Shown: positions 1-7,889, counted from the stretch's first letter. The stretch: DNA of 18,924 bases from Fidelibacterota bacterium (GCA_029931905.1 JAOZRH010000028.1:1-18924); one strand, 5' to 3'. The notes: generated from the sequence alone by a model not told the origin. Translations and numbers: made by a program.

Positions 1-1104
1 ATTAAAAACAGAAATTTAGAATTACAAAATATTGATAATGAAATTCAACAGTTGAGAAATAACATTCAAAAAAAAGAACAAGCAGAAAATTCATTGTTTG
101 AACAGTTAAATCGAACAGAGTATGAAATTTCATTGACAAAAAAAAAAATTAATACTCAAAATATAAAATTAGAATTACAAAAAAAAAGATTATCGGTTCT
201 AAAATCCAATAAGGACAAACAGATAATTGAAAAAGAAAAATTAAAAGAACGATATAAAAACAGGGTTAAACGCTGTTATATGGATTATGAAGATGATATT
301 TTTTCGTATATCATTAATTCGGAAAATACAAATGAATTGTTTTATCGTTTAAAATATTTGCAAATTATAAATGATATTGATAAAAAAATATTTATCAAAA
401 TTAAATCATTGATAAAAGATATTGAGAAAAAGACAGTTCAAATATATAACAGTAAAAAAGAAATAGTAACTACGATAAATGATTTTAAAAAAGAAGAAGC
501 AAATCTTAGTAGTATGAAAAAGAATCGAGCAAATAGTTTACGGAAAGTGAAAAAAAATAGATTGGCACTTATAGAATTATTAAATCAAAAGGAAGAATCT
601 CGGAAAAAAATTAACAGTATGATTGATGAAATTAAGACAAATAAAAAAAAATATTTAGCTGAATTAAAAAGACAAAGAGAATTACAGCAAAATAAATGGG
701 TAAAAAGTTATGCTAAAGGGCAGATTCCTTGGCCTGTAAAAGGAAGAGTAATTTCAAAATTTGGTAAAGAGAAGCATCCAGAATTAAATACTGTTATAGA
801 AAATTCGGGTATTGATATTCAGGCAAGAAAAGGAACAAATGTCAAATCGGTAATGGATGGTATGATAACATCAATTACATGGCTTCGTGGATATGGAAAT
901 ACTATTATTATTTTTCATGAAAATGGTTTTTATACAGTATATTCACATGTTGATGGAATCAAAATTAAAGAAAACGATTATGTGAAATCTGGTCAAACAA
1001 TAGCAGAAGTGAGCGATAGTGGTTCAATAAATGGAGATAAACTTCATTTTGAAATATGGGATGAAAAACAAAATTTAAATCCAGAGCATTGGTTAAAAAG
1101 ATAA
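1..1104 (+). CDS. EnvC-like murein hydrolase activator (coiled coil + degenerate LytM/M23 domain), 5' partial
   Basis: The reading frame is open from base 1, so the gene begins upstream; the TTG at 52 is only an internal codon. The visible protein is a long Lys/Glu/Gln-rich coiled coil (to about base 710) followed by a LytM/peptidase M23 domain (about 724-1101) ending in the family-typical NPEHWL. The catalytic set is incomplete. The first zinc His of HxxxD is Asn (codon 802), though Asp (814) remains. The first His of HxH is Lys (1039), though the second His (1045) and the YSH His (946) remain. This pattern matches EnvC-type proteins, which in E. coli do not cut peptidoglycan but activate amidases at the septum under FtsEX control. 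The N-terminal signal peptide expected for a periplasmic protein lies outside the window. The next gene starts 30 bases downstream. An active M23 endopeptidase is unlikely given the lost residues. Confidence 0.85.
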   Translation: MKNRNLELQNIDNEIQQLRNNIQKKEQAENSLFEQLNRTEYEISLTKKKINTQNIKLELQKKRLSVLKSNKDKQIIEKEKLKERYKNRVKRCYMDYEDDIFSYIINSENTNELFYRLKYLQIINDIDKKIFIKIKSLIKDIEKKTVQIYNSKKEIVTTINDFKKEEANLSSMKKNRANSLRKVKKNRLALIELLNQKEESRKKINSMIDEIKTNKKKYLAELKRQRELQQNKWVKSYAKGQIPWPVKGRVISKFGKEKHPELNTVIENSGIDIQARKGTNVKSVMDGMITSITWLRGYGNTIIIFHENGFYTVYSHVDGIKIKENDYVKSGQTIAEVSDSGSINGDKLHFEIWDEKQNLNPEHWLKR

Positions 1105-1134
1105 GTAAATAAGTGGGACTTAATAGGCAATAAA

Positions 1135-2568
1135 ATGAATAAAAAAACAAGACAATTATTAATAGAAATTTTTGAAAAACAGTTTAACGAAAAAGTAAAA
1201 AATATTACAAGATTAGCACGATCTGGTTCGGCAAGAGAATATTATCGTATTACAAGTGGTAATAATTCTGCCATTGGTGTTTTTAATTTAGACAAAAAAG
1301 AGAATATTGCTTTCCTTGAGTTCACTGAAAAATTTTCAGAAAATAATTTAAATGTTCCTAAAATTTATGATACAAATATTGATGAAAATGTTTATCTTGA
1401 AGAAGATTTGGGTGATACAACATTATTTAATTATTTATCAAAAGTATATCAAAAGGGAATTTTTCCAGGAGAGTTAATTAATGTTTATAAAAATGTATTA
1501 AGTATATTGCCAAAAATTCAAATTGAAGTTGACAAGAATATTGACTATTCGAAATGTTATCCACGACACTCATTTGATCGTCAATCAATGATGTGGGATT
1601 TGAATTATTTTAAATATTATTTCCTTAAACTTGCCAATGTTTCTTTTGATGAACAATTGTTGGAAGATGATTTTCATAAATTATGTGATTATCTTTTAAA
1701 GCATGAAAATGATTATTTTTTATTTAGAGATTTTCAGTCGCGAAATATTATGCTCAAAGAAGATAAAGTATATTTTATTGATTATCAAGGTGGAAGAAAA
1801 GGAGCATTACAATATGATGTTGCTTCATTACTTTATGATGCAAAGGCAAATATTCCAGAACATATTCGCAAAGAGTTATTAAATCATTACATTGATGAGT
1901 TGCAAAAATATATAAAGATTGATAAGGAAAAATTTATACAACAATATTATGGATATGTTTTAATTAGAATAATGCAGGCGATGGGTGCTTATGGATTTAG
2001 AGGTTTTTATGAGAGAAAGGAGCATTTTTTAAAGAGTATTCCTTTTGCGATAAAAAATATGGAATTTATTTTGAAAAATGTTGAATTGCCTTTAAAAATT
2101 CCTGTATTATTAGAAGCATTGAATAATATTGTAAAATCAAAATGGTTGAGAACGATTGGAAAAGAAAAAAATAATATGACAATTCGTATAAATAGTTTTG
2201 CTTATAAAAATGGGATTCCAGGTGATGCAAAAGGAAATGGTGGCGGATTTGTTTTTGATTGTAGAGGAATTATGAATCCAGGTAGAATTGATAAGTATAA
2301 ACCGTTGACTGGAAAAGATGAAGCTGTTAAAAAATATTTAGAAGAAAAAACAGAAATTAATAATTTTCTACAAAATGTATTTAATATAGTTGATGGAACT
2401 ATTGAAAATTATATTAGCAGAAATTTTACAGATTTATTGGTGAATTTTGGATGTACTGGTGGACAACATCGTTCGGTTTATTCTGCAGAAAAATTATCTG
2501 ATCATTTACAAAATAAATATGATGTTTCTATTATTTTACAGCATAGAGAACTTGACGCAAAAAAATGA
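1135..2568 (+). CDS. AmgK-like sugar kinase (APH fold) fused to RapZ C-terminal domain
   Basis: This 477-residue protein has two parts. Residues 1 to about 330 form an aminoglycoside-phosphotransferase-type kinase. GSAREYYRI near residue 30 fits the nucleotide-binding strand region, FRDFQSRN carries the catalytic Asp199 and Asn204, and IDYQ carries the metal-binding Asp216, followed by YDVASLLYDA. The wording is close to AmgK, which phosphorylates N-acetylmuramic acid and GlcNAc at the anomeric carbon. Residues 348-477 match the C-terminal domain of RapZ, including GCTGGQHRSVY (439-449) and a terminal HRELDAKK. In E. coli that domain binds glucosamine-6-phosphate and the GlmZ sRNA; RapZ's N-terminal P-loop kinase domain is absent here. 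The MurU-like gene 7 bases downstream supports an AmgK-MurU role in cell-wall sugar recycling. The fold assignments are firm. The substrate and the function of the RapZ-like part are inferred. Confidence 0.88.
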   Translation: MNKKTRQLLIEIFEKQFNEKVKNITRLARSGSAREYYRITSGNNSAIGVFNLDKKENIAFLEFTEKFSENNLNVPKIYDTNIDENVYLEEDLGDTTLFNYLSKVYQKGIFPGELINVYKNVLSILPKIQIEVDKNIDYSKCYPRHSFDRQSMMWDLNYFKYYFLKLANVSFDEQLLEDDFHKLCDYLLKHENDYFLFRDFQSRNIMLKEDKVYFIDYQGGRKGALQYDVASLLYDAKANIPEHIRKELLNHYIDELQKYIKIDKEKFIQQYYGYVLIRIMQAMGAYGFRGFYERKEHFLKSIPFAIKNMEFILKNVELPLKIPVLLEALNNIVKSKWLRTIGKEKNNMTIRINSFAYKNGIPGDAKGNGGGFVFDCRGIMNPGRIDKYKPLTGKDEAVKKYLEEKTEINNFLQNVFNIVDGTIENYISRNFTDLLVNFGCTGGQHRSVYSAEKLSDHLQNKYDVSIILQHRELDAKK

Positions 2569-2575
2569 GATGTAA

Positions 2576-3298
2576 ATGAAAGCAATGATATTATCAGCTG
2601 GATTAGGCACGAGATTAAAACCACTAACTAATGATATTCCAAAAGCGTTAGTTGAAATCAATGGAATTACTCTATTAGAAAATGCAATAGAAACTGTTTC
2701 TCGATTTGGATTTAATGATATTATTATTAATGTTCATCATTTTTCTGAAAAAGTTAAAAAGTTTATTAGTGAGAATAATTTTTCAGCTAATATTACAATT
2801 TCTGATGAAAGTGAGCAACTGTTAGATACTGGTGGAGGTTTAAAAAAAGTAAGTTCATTTTTTGGTAATGAGGATTTTTTATTATACAATGTTGATATTG
2901 TTTCGGATATTGATTTAGGAAAAATGATGTTACAGCATAAAAAAAATAATGCAATTGTAACATTAGCAGTTCGTAAACGGAAGTCGTCGAGATATTTGTT
3001 ATTTAATGAAAATAAAGTATTGTGTGGTTGGCGAAATGAAAAAAGTGGTGAAGAAATAATTATTAGAAAATCAGAAAAATATTATAAATTGGCTTTCAGT
3101 GGAATTCACATAATAAATTCCAAGATTTTTGAATTAATGCCAACGGAAGAAAAATTTTCAATAATTAAATTATATTTGGATATAGCAAAAGAAAATAAAT
3201 TGCAAAGTTTTGATCATTCAAATTCAAAGTGGATTGATGCGGGCAAAATTAATGGATTAAAAGTTGCTGAAAATATTCTAAAAGAAAAGATTAAATAG
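2576..3298 (+). CDS. MurU-like sugar-phosphate nucleotidyltransferase
   Basis: This 240-residue protein belongs to the NTP-transferase family that joins a sugar 1-phosphate to a nucleotide. The N-terminus carries the signature GLGTRLKPLT followed by IPKALVEI, where the Arg and Lys contact the triphosphate. LLYNVDI near residue 105 supplies the metal-binding Asp, and KWIDAGK near the C-terminus matches the family's W-D-x-G motif. The length is right for the short MurU/RmlA-N type, which lacks the left-handed helix acetyltransferase domain of GlmU. It starts at the ATG 7 bases after the kinase-RapZ fusion stop, so the two are almost certainly co-transcribed and probably translationally coupled. 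By analogy to AmgK-MurU of Pseudomonas, it may make UDP-MurNAc (or UDP-GlcNAc) from the kinase product. ADP-heptose or mannose-1-phosphate chemistry cannot be excluded from sequence alone. Confidence 0.85.
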   Translation: MKAMILSAGLGTRLKPLTNDIPKALVEINGITLLENAIETVSRFGFNDIIINVHHFSEKVKKFISENNFSANITISDESEQLLDTGGGLKKVSSFFGNEDFLLYNVDIVSDIDLGKMMLQHKKNNAIVTLAVRKRKSSRYLLFNENKVLCGWRNEKSGEEIIIRKSEKYYKLAFSGIHIINSKIFELMPTEEKFSIIKLYLDIAKENKLQSFDHSNSKWIDAGKINGLKVAENILKEKIK

Positions 3299-3318
3299 AA
3301 ATTGGAAAGCGAGAATAA

Positions 3319-3450
3319 ATGAAAATAATAGATTTAAGAAGTGATACTGTCACAAAGCCAACGAAAGAAATGAGAAGTGTAATTGCAAATGCAGAAGTTG
3401 GCGATGATGATACAAAAGAAGCAATTGAAATTTTTGGAAAAGTAAAATAA
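3319..3450 (+). pseudogene. ltaE: Remnant of low-specificity L-threonine aldolase with internal deletion
   Basis: A 43-codon frame begins with ATG at 3319. The first 30 residues read like the start of threonine aldolase: IDLRSDTVTKPTKEMR, then AEVGDD. In intact enzymes this continues into a PLP-binding domain of more than 300 residues. Here the frame passes straight into TKEAIEIFGKVK and a stop. That tail resembles the last helix of the same family, which commonly ends in an acidic-Ala-Ile-Glu-type helix. The simplest reading is an in-frame deletion that removed the middle of the gene and kept both ends. The PLP lysine and all active-site residues are gone, so no aldolase activity is possible. 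A GGAAAGCGAGA stretch upstream looks like the old ribosome binding site. The remnant sits between the nucleotidyltransferase and cdsA genes. Confidence 0.75.
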
Positions 3451-3463
3451 ATTAGAGGTTAAA

Positions 3464-4291
3464 ATGAATAAAAAATTAATAAATAGGATTTTTATATCAG
3501 TGCTTTATGCACCATCAGTTATTGTGTTGCTATATTTTGGAAAATTTTATTTTCTTGGTTTTATGATGATTGTAGTGGGTCTATCATTGTGGGAATTATT
3601 TAATATTACAAAATTTCCTTCAACGGTATTAAAGGTTGTTAATATCATTATTTCAATGTTGGGGGTTTTAGCATTATATTACAATAAATTTATGTTTGTT
3701 GTTTTATTGATTTTTCTATTATTTTCCTTAAACTCTATAATTTTAATGATATTTTATGAAAAAAATTATATTAAGAATTTATTTTTGAGTATAGGAAGTT
3801 TTATTTATCCGGCATTAAGTGTTGGTTCACTGATTTTAATTAGAGAATTTCCAAAATTGGGAAATATTCCTTATAGTACTGGTTGGACACTTGGAATATT
3901 ATTATTTATTGGTATTTGGATTTGTGATATGTTTGCATATTTTTTTGGGGTTGCTTATGGAAAGCATAAAATATTTCCTTCCGTTAGTCCAAATAAATCG
4001 TGGGAAGGTACAATAGCGGGATTTTTTGGAAGTGTAATTGTATTTTTAATTGCCTACAAATTTAATATTGTTCATTTTTTCAATATTTGGGATTATATGA
4101 TTATGGCAATAATTACAGGTGTTTTCGGTCAAATGGGAGATTTGGTAGAATCCAAAATTAAAAGAACAGTTGGTGTAAAAGATTCTTCAAATATATTAAT
4201 GGAACATGGTGGAATTTTAGATAGATTTGATTCGTTAGCATTATCTGCACCAATATTTTGCTTATATTTATGTTTGCGATTTATAAATTAA
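3464..4291 (+). CDS. cdsA: Phosphatidate cytidylyltransferase
   Basis: CdsA makes CDP-diacylglycerol from phosphatidic acid and CTP, the branch point for membrane phospholipids. The 275-residue protein is strongly hydrophobic with about seven or eight membrane segments. Near the C-terminus (from about residue 225) is the CdsA signature: GDLVESKIKR, then GVKDSSN, then EHGGILDRFDS. The usual PGHGG is EHGG here, but the Asp residues that bind metal are intact. The SPNKSWEGTIAG segment in the middle is also characteristic of the family. Length is normal. The ATG start follows an AGAGG ribosome binding site at 3453-3457 with suitable spacing. It lies just after the threonine aldolase remnant and closes the envelope-related block. 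Confidence 0.95.
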   Translation: MNKKLINRIFISVLYAPSVIVLLYFGKFYFLGFMMIVVGLSLWELFNITKFPSTVLKVVNIIISMLGVLALYYNKFMFVVLLIFLLFSLNSIILMIFYEKNYIKNLFLSIGSFIYPALSVGSLILIREFPKLGNIPYSTGWTLGILLFIGIWICDMFAYFFGVAYGKHKIFPSVSPNKSWEGTIAGFFGSVIVFLIAYKFNIVHFFNIWDYMIMAIITGVFGQMGDLVESKIKRTVGVKDSSNILMEHGGILDRFDSLALSAPIFCLYLCLRFIN

Positions 4292-4349
4292 TTTATTATC
4301 TTACTGTGTTTAAAAAACAAATTTAATGGCAAAATAATAGAGGTCAAAA

Positions 4350-6173
4350 GTGGTAAAAAAAGAAATTAAATCGATTTTAGCTACTGATTGTGGTAGTACA
4401 ACAACAAAGGCTATTTTAATTGAGAGGCAAGATAATGGAGTTTATCGTTTGTCTACAAGAGGTGAAGCGCCAACAACTGTTGAGGCACCATTTGAAGATG
4501 TAACGCGTGGTGTACTAAATAGTGTAAAAGAAATTGAAGAAATTCGTGGTAGAAAGTTATTAGATGAAGATAAAATTATTACTCCACAAGAAGGTGAAAT
4601 TGGTGTTGATATTTATATTTCAACGAGTTCTGCTGGTGGTGGATTACAAATGATGGTTGCCGGATTAGTTAAAGCGATGAGTGCGGAATCTGCAGAGCGA
4701 GCAGCACTTGGAGCTGGTGCAATTGTAATGGATATTATCGCCGCAAATGATGGAAGGTTGGCACACGAAAAAATTTCAAGAATTAGACATTTAAGACCTG
4801 ATATGATTTTACTTTCTGGTGGAACTGATAGAGGAAATATCAAAACAGTTGTTGAACTTTCTGAATTAGTTAAGGCAGCAAATCCACAACCACGATTAGG
4901 CATGAATTATAAATTGCCAGTTATTTATGCTGGAAATAAAAAAGCAGCTGGAGAAGTTGTAAAGAATTTGAATGAAATTAGTGATTTAAGTGTTGTTCCA
5001 AATTTACGACCAACATTAGAAAGCGAAAATCTTGATCCAGCTCGTGATAAAATTCACGATCTATTTATGGAACATGTTATGGCTCAAGCTCCGGGATATA
5101 AAAAATTAATGGCAATGACAGATGCTCCAATTATGCCTACTCCAGGTGCAGTTGGACATATTATGCAAGTTATTGCAAAAAACGAAGACATTACAGTTGT
5201 TGGAGTTGATATTGGTGGTGCTACTACTGATATTTTTTCTGTATTTAAAGATTTAGAAACTAAAGTTCCTGTATTTAATAGAACTGTAAGTGCAAATCTT
5301 GGAATGAGTTATTCGATTTCAAATGTATTGGCAGAAGCAACATTGCCAAATATTCAAAGATGGGTTCCTTTTGAAATTGATGAAGTTGATTTAAGAAATA
5401 GAATTGGAAATAAAATGATTCGTCCAACAACAATTCCACAGTCATTAGAGGAATTGAAATTAGAACAAGCAATTGCAAGAGAAGCATTAAGATTATCATT
5501 TAAACAACATAAATCATTTGCAGTTGGATTAAAGGGAGTTCAAAAAGAGAGAACAATTTCAGATGCATTTGAACAAACTTCATCAGGTGTAACATTAGTT
5601 GATATGATGGACTTGGATTTGATGGTTGGAAGTGGTGGAGTTCTTTCACATGCTCCAAAAAGAAATCAAGCTGCAAAGATGATGATAGATGCATTTTTAC
5701 CTGAAGGTGTAACACAAATTGCAGTTGATTCGATTTTTATGATGCCACATCTTGGTGTTTTGGCAAGTGTGAATGAACATGCTGCAACAGAAGTATTTAA
5801 TAAAGATTGTTTGATTAGATTGGGAACTTGTATTGCTCCAGTTGGAAAGGGAAAAATTGGAAAAGATTATGTTAATGTAAAAATGGATTTACCAGATGGA
5901 ACAAAATTTGACAAAACAATGAAGTATGGTGAATTACTATTAGTAAAAGCACCTTATGAAGCAATTTCAGCACTGATTACGCCAGTTGGTAGAAAAGTTG
6001 ATGTCGGATCAGGTCCTGGCGAAGCTGTAAAAACAGAAGTTTTTGGTGGATCGGTTGGAGTGATAATTGATGCAAGAGGAAGACGACCATTTGTAATTCC
6101 AGAAGATCCAAAAGAACGAGTGGAAAAATTGCAAGAATGGAGTAAAGCAATAGAAGAATATGATGAAAATTAA
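4350..6173 (+). CDS. GlmL/MutL-family ASKHA ATPase (orphan)
   Basis: This 607-residue protein belongs to the GlmL/MutL family, whose founding members accompany coenzyme-B12-dependent glutamate mutase. It shows the two phosphate-binding loops of the actin/Hsp70/sugar-kinase (ASKHA) fold: ATDCGSTTTK at residues 11-20 and VDIGGATTDIF at 286-296. Family blocks SSAGGGLQMMV, ERAALGAGA and LLSGGTDRGN lie between them. The C-terminal part, from about residue 480, is beta-rich and ends with GGSVGVIIDARGRRP and a helix; this extends beyond the roughly 460 residues I associate with classical GlmL. No mutase subunit genes (glmS, glmE) or other B12 enzymes are in the window, so a mutase role is doubtful. 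GTG is the start, with AGAGG at 4339-4343. The KOW-like protein gene follows 40 bases downstream. Family assignment is strong; function is unknown. Confidence 0.85.
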   Translation: MVKKEIKSILATDCGSTTTKAILIERQDNGVYRLSTRGEAPTTVEAPFEDVTRGVLNSVKEIEEIRGRKLLDEDKIITPQEGEIGVDIYISTSSAGGGLQMMVAGLVKAMSAESAERAALGAGAIVMDIIAANDGRLAHEKISRIRHLRPDMILLSGGTDRGNIKTVVELSELVKAANPQPRLGMNYKLPVIYAGNKKAAGEVVKNLNEISDLSVVPNLRPTLESENLDPARDKIHDLFMEHVMAQAPGYKKLMAMTDAPIMPTPGAVGHIMQVIAKNEDITVVGVDIGGATTDIFSVFKDLETKVPVFNRTVSANLGMSYSISNVLAEATLPNIQRWVPFEIDEVDLRNRIGNKMIRPTTIPQSLEELKLEQAIAREALRLSFKQHKSFAVGLKGVQKERTISDAFEQTSSGVTLVDMMDLDLMVGSGGVLSHAPKRNQAAKMMIDAFLPEGVTQIAVDSIFMMPHLGVLASVNEHAATEVFNKDCLIRLGTCIAPVGKGKIGKDYVNVKMDLPDGTKFDKTMKYGELLLVKAPYEAISALITPVGRKVDVGSGPGEAVKTEVFGGSVGVIIDARGRRPFVIPEDPKERVEKLQEWSKAIEEYDEN

Positions 6174-6202
6174 ATTTAATAAATATCTATTATTAAGATA
6201 AT

Positions 6203-6208
6203 AGGAGG
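6203..6208 (+). promoter_or_regulatory. Strong Shine-Dalgarno (AGGAGG)
   Basis: A perfect AGGAGG sits 5 bases before the ATG at 6214. It fixes that start and shows that this organism uses anti-Shine-Dalgarno pairing, unlike many Bacteroidota. A short TATCT/AGATA inverted repeat (6184-6188 and 6196-6200) lies just upstream, but it is too small to call a regulatory hairpin. Confidence 0.8.
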
Positions 6209-6213
6209 ATAAA

Positions 6214-7341
6214 ATGGCACATGCTTATGTTCCAGGTTTAAAAGTAGTACCAAATACAACAGTTAAAAAAGCAAGACAATTACCTTTAAAGGGTGAGATA
6301 TTAAAGAAAGTTGGTGAAAAAGTTAAAGCAACCGATGAAGTTGCAAAAACACATTTGCCGGGAAATATTGTACCTACAAATATTGCAAATAAATTAAATA
6401 TAGAGCCTGCAGATATAAAAGATTTTATGAAGAAATCCGAGGGCGATAGTATTAGCAAAGGTGAAATAATAGCACAAACAGATGGAATATTCGGGTTTTT
6501 TAAAAGTACTGTACATTCACCAATTGATGGAACTTTGGATTCATTCTCGCATATTACAGGGCAGGCAATTTTAAGAGAAAAACCAATTCCAGTTGCAATA
6601 AATGCTTATGTAAATGGAGTGGTAGATGAAATTATTTCAGATGAAGGTGTTGTTGTAAAAACACAAGCTGCATTTATTCAAGGAATTTTTGGAATAGGTG
6701 GCGAAAGAAGAGGCGAATTGAAAATTATAACTGATGGTGAAAATAGTCCAATCGAAGAAAAAATGATTGATGAAAGTTGTAAAGATAAAATTATTGTTGG
6801 TGGATCATTTTTAACACATTCAGCATTTCAAAAAGCAATTAAAGTTGGCGCGAAAGGAATAGTTGTTGGTGGTTTTAACTATAATGATATTAAAAAAATT
6901 ATCGGATATGATATTGGAGTTGCAATAACTGGACAGGAAGATATCAAAACAACTTTAATTTTGACAGAAGGATTTGGTAAAATTCACATGGCGAAACAAA
7001 CATTTAATTTGTTGAAAAAACACGAAGGTGACATTGCTTCAATAAATGGTGCGACACAAATTAGAGCTGGAGTTATTCGTCCAGAAGTAATTATACCTGT
7101 AAAACCAGATGCTAAAAAAGCTTCTGAAAATCAAGAAATATTGGGAATGGATATTGGAACTGAGGTAAGAATTATTAGAGCACCATATTTTGGAATGATT
7201 GGAACAGTTACAGGGCTTCCACATAAACTGCAAAAATTAGAATCGGGGTCGTTTGCTCGTGTTGCTAAAATTAAAATTAATGAGGCAAATAAAGAAGCGT
7301 TATTACCAAGAGCAAACTTAGAAATGATAGAAAATAAATAA
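6214..7341 (+). CDS. Barrel-sandwich-like/KOW-domain protein of unknown function, partner of the GlmL-like ATPase
   Basis: I do not recognise a named function for this 375-residue soluble protein. The first 120 residues have a repeating pattern like barrel-sandwich hybrid (lipoyl/RnfC-like) domains: LPLKGEILKKVGEKV near 24, then HLPG, a SISKGEIIAQ segment, and HSPIDGTL at 101-108. The middle (about 150-310) is Gly/Ile/Val-rich with GGSFLTHSAFQKAI and GAKGIVVGGF, resembling a small alpha/beta unit. From residue 316 there is a KOW/SH3-like barrel of the NusG type (EVRIIRAPYFGMIGTVTGLP), and the chain ends near PRANLE at 365-370. There is no signal peptide, membrane segment or cysteine-rich cluster. 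It sits 40 bases after the GlmL-like gene, with an STAS-domain gene 18 bases downstream, so the three probably form one operon. The domain readings are by eye and moderate in strength. Confidence 0.6.
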   Translation: MAHAYVPGLKVVPNTTVKKARQLPLKGEILKKVGEKVKATDEVAKTHLPGNIVPTNIANKLNIEPADIKDFMKKSEGDSISKGEIIAQTDGIFGFFKSTVHSPIDGTLDSFSHITGQAILREKPIPVAINAYVNGVVDEIISDEGVVVKTQAAFIQGIFGIGGERRGELKIITDGENSPIEEKMIDESCKDKIIVGGSFLTHSAFQKAIKVGAKGIVVGGFNYNDIKKIIGYDIGVAITGQEDIKTTLILTEGFGKIHMAKQTFNLLKKHEGDIASINGATQIRAGVIRPEVIIPVKPDAKKASENQEILGMDIGTEVRIIRAPYFGMIGTVTGLPHKLQKLESGSFARVAKIKINEANKEALLPRANLEMIENK

Positions 7342-7359
7342 TAATAGATTGGGAATAAT

Positions 7360-7767
7360 ATGTATTTTACAAGCAAGTATTTTAATGATACAATAATATT
7401 TAAGGCAAGAGATATAGTATTGAGTGAGTTGGGAATTATTCAATATAAAAGAGGACTTTCAACAGCACTATCAAAACAAAATGTAAAGAATATTTTATTA
7501 GATTGCAAACGAGTAAAAATTAACAATAGTGATGGCCTTGGTACATTGTTGCTTGCAAAAAGATATTCACAGGGTAAAGGTGGAAAATGCACAATCGTCT
7601 TTCCTCAACCAAAAATCGTTAGTTGTATGAAAAAAGCAGGCATATATAAATTGTTTGAAATAATTGACAATGAAAATGATTATCATAAAAAAATTCAAGA
7701 GCTTAAACAAAATACAACTGAAGAACCATCATCAAATGGTATTCCTAAAAAAGAAAGCGTAAAATAA
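7360..7767 (+). CDS. STAS-domain protein (anti-sigma-factor-antagonist fold)
   Basis: This 135-residue protein fits the STAS fold of SpoIIAA/RsbV. NILLDCKRVKINNSDGLGTLLLA (residues 44-66) aligns with the strand and loop that carry the regulatory serine, and a GGKCTIVFPQPKI strand and KKAGIYKLFEI helix follow as in the family. In SpoIIAA the loop is DSSGLG. Here it is NSDGLG, so the phosphorylatable Ser is kept (Ser57), while the Asp before it is Asn and the residue after it is Asp. The last 20 residues are a polar tail rich in Lys, Glu and Ser. No anti-sigma kinase, phosphatase or sigma factor gene is visible in the window. Its position, 18 bases after the KOW-like gene, suggests a regulatory subunit of that operon rather than a general stress pathway; this is inference. 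Confidence 0.7.
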   Translation: MYFTSKYFNDTIIFKARDIVLSELGIIQYKRGLSTALSKQNVKNILLDCKRVKINNSDGLGTLLLAKRYSQGKGGKCTIVFPQPKIVSCMKKAGIYKLFEIIDNENDYHKKIQELKQNTTEEPSSNGIPKKESVK

Positions 7768-7880
7768 TACAATTGAATATTTGATTTATTAGAATTAATT
7801 ACAATAAATCAAAGAAAATTATTTCATTGTTAATTAAATTATAGAAACAAATTGTATTAGAAATTGCACAATCAAGTGAA

Positions 7881-7889
7881 TATAATTTG
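7881..7889 (+). promoter_or_regulatory. Candidate promoter -10 element (TATAATTTG)
   Basis: A TATAATTTG element lies 35 bases before the PAP2 phosphatase start, inside a 148-base non-coding gap (7768-7915) that otherwise holds only AT-rich sequence. No good -35 box is seen; TTAGAA at 7857-7862 is the closest. The identical nine bases occur before the gene at 17130 at nearly the same distance, which raises the chance that it is real. Confidence 0.35.

Noticed and set aside
52..54. TTG as the start of the first gene
   Set aside because: The frame is open to base 1 with the same coiled-coil composition, so the gene begins outside the window.
4613..4903. 96-codon minus-strand frame inside the GlmL-like gene
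   Set aside because: It is a shadow of a well-supported gene, with no start signal or recognisable domain.
4350..6173. Glutamate mutase pathway locus
   Set aside because: Only the GlmL-like gene is present; no mutase subunits or methylaspartate ammonia-lyase are in the window.
4350..6173. DNA mismatch repair MutL
   Set aside because: The shared name is misleading; the sequence has ASKHA loops, not the GHKL ATPase of repair MutL.
7528..7533. STAS switch Ser replaced by a phosphomimetic Asp
   Set aside because: Aligning to the SpoIIAA loop places the Asp one residue after the phosphorylated Ser; the Ser itself is retained.
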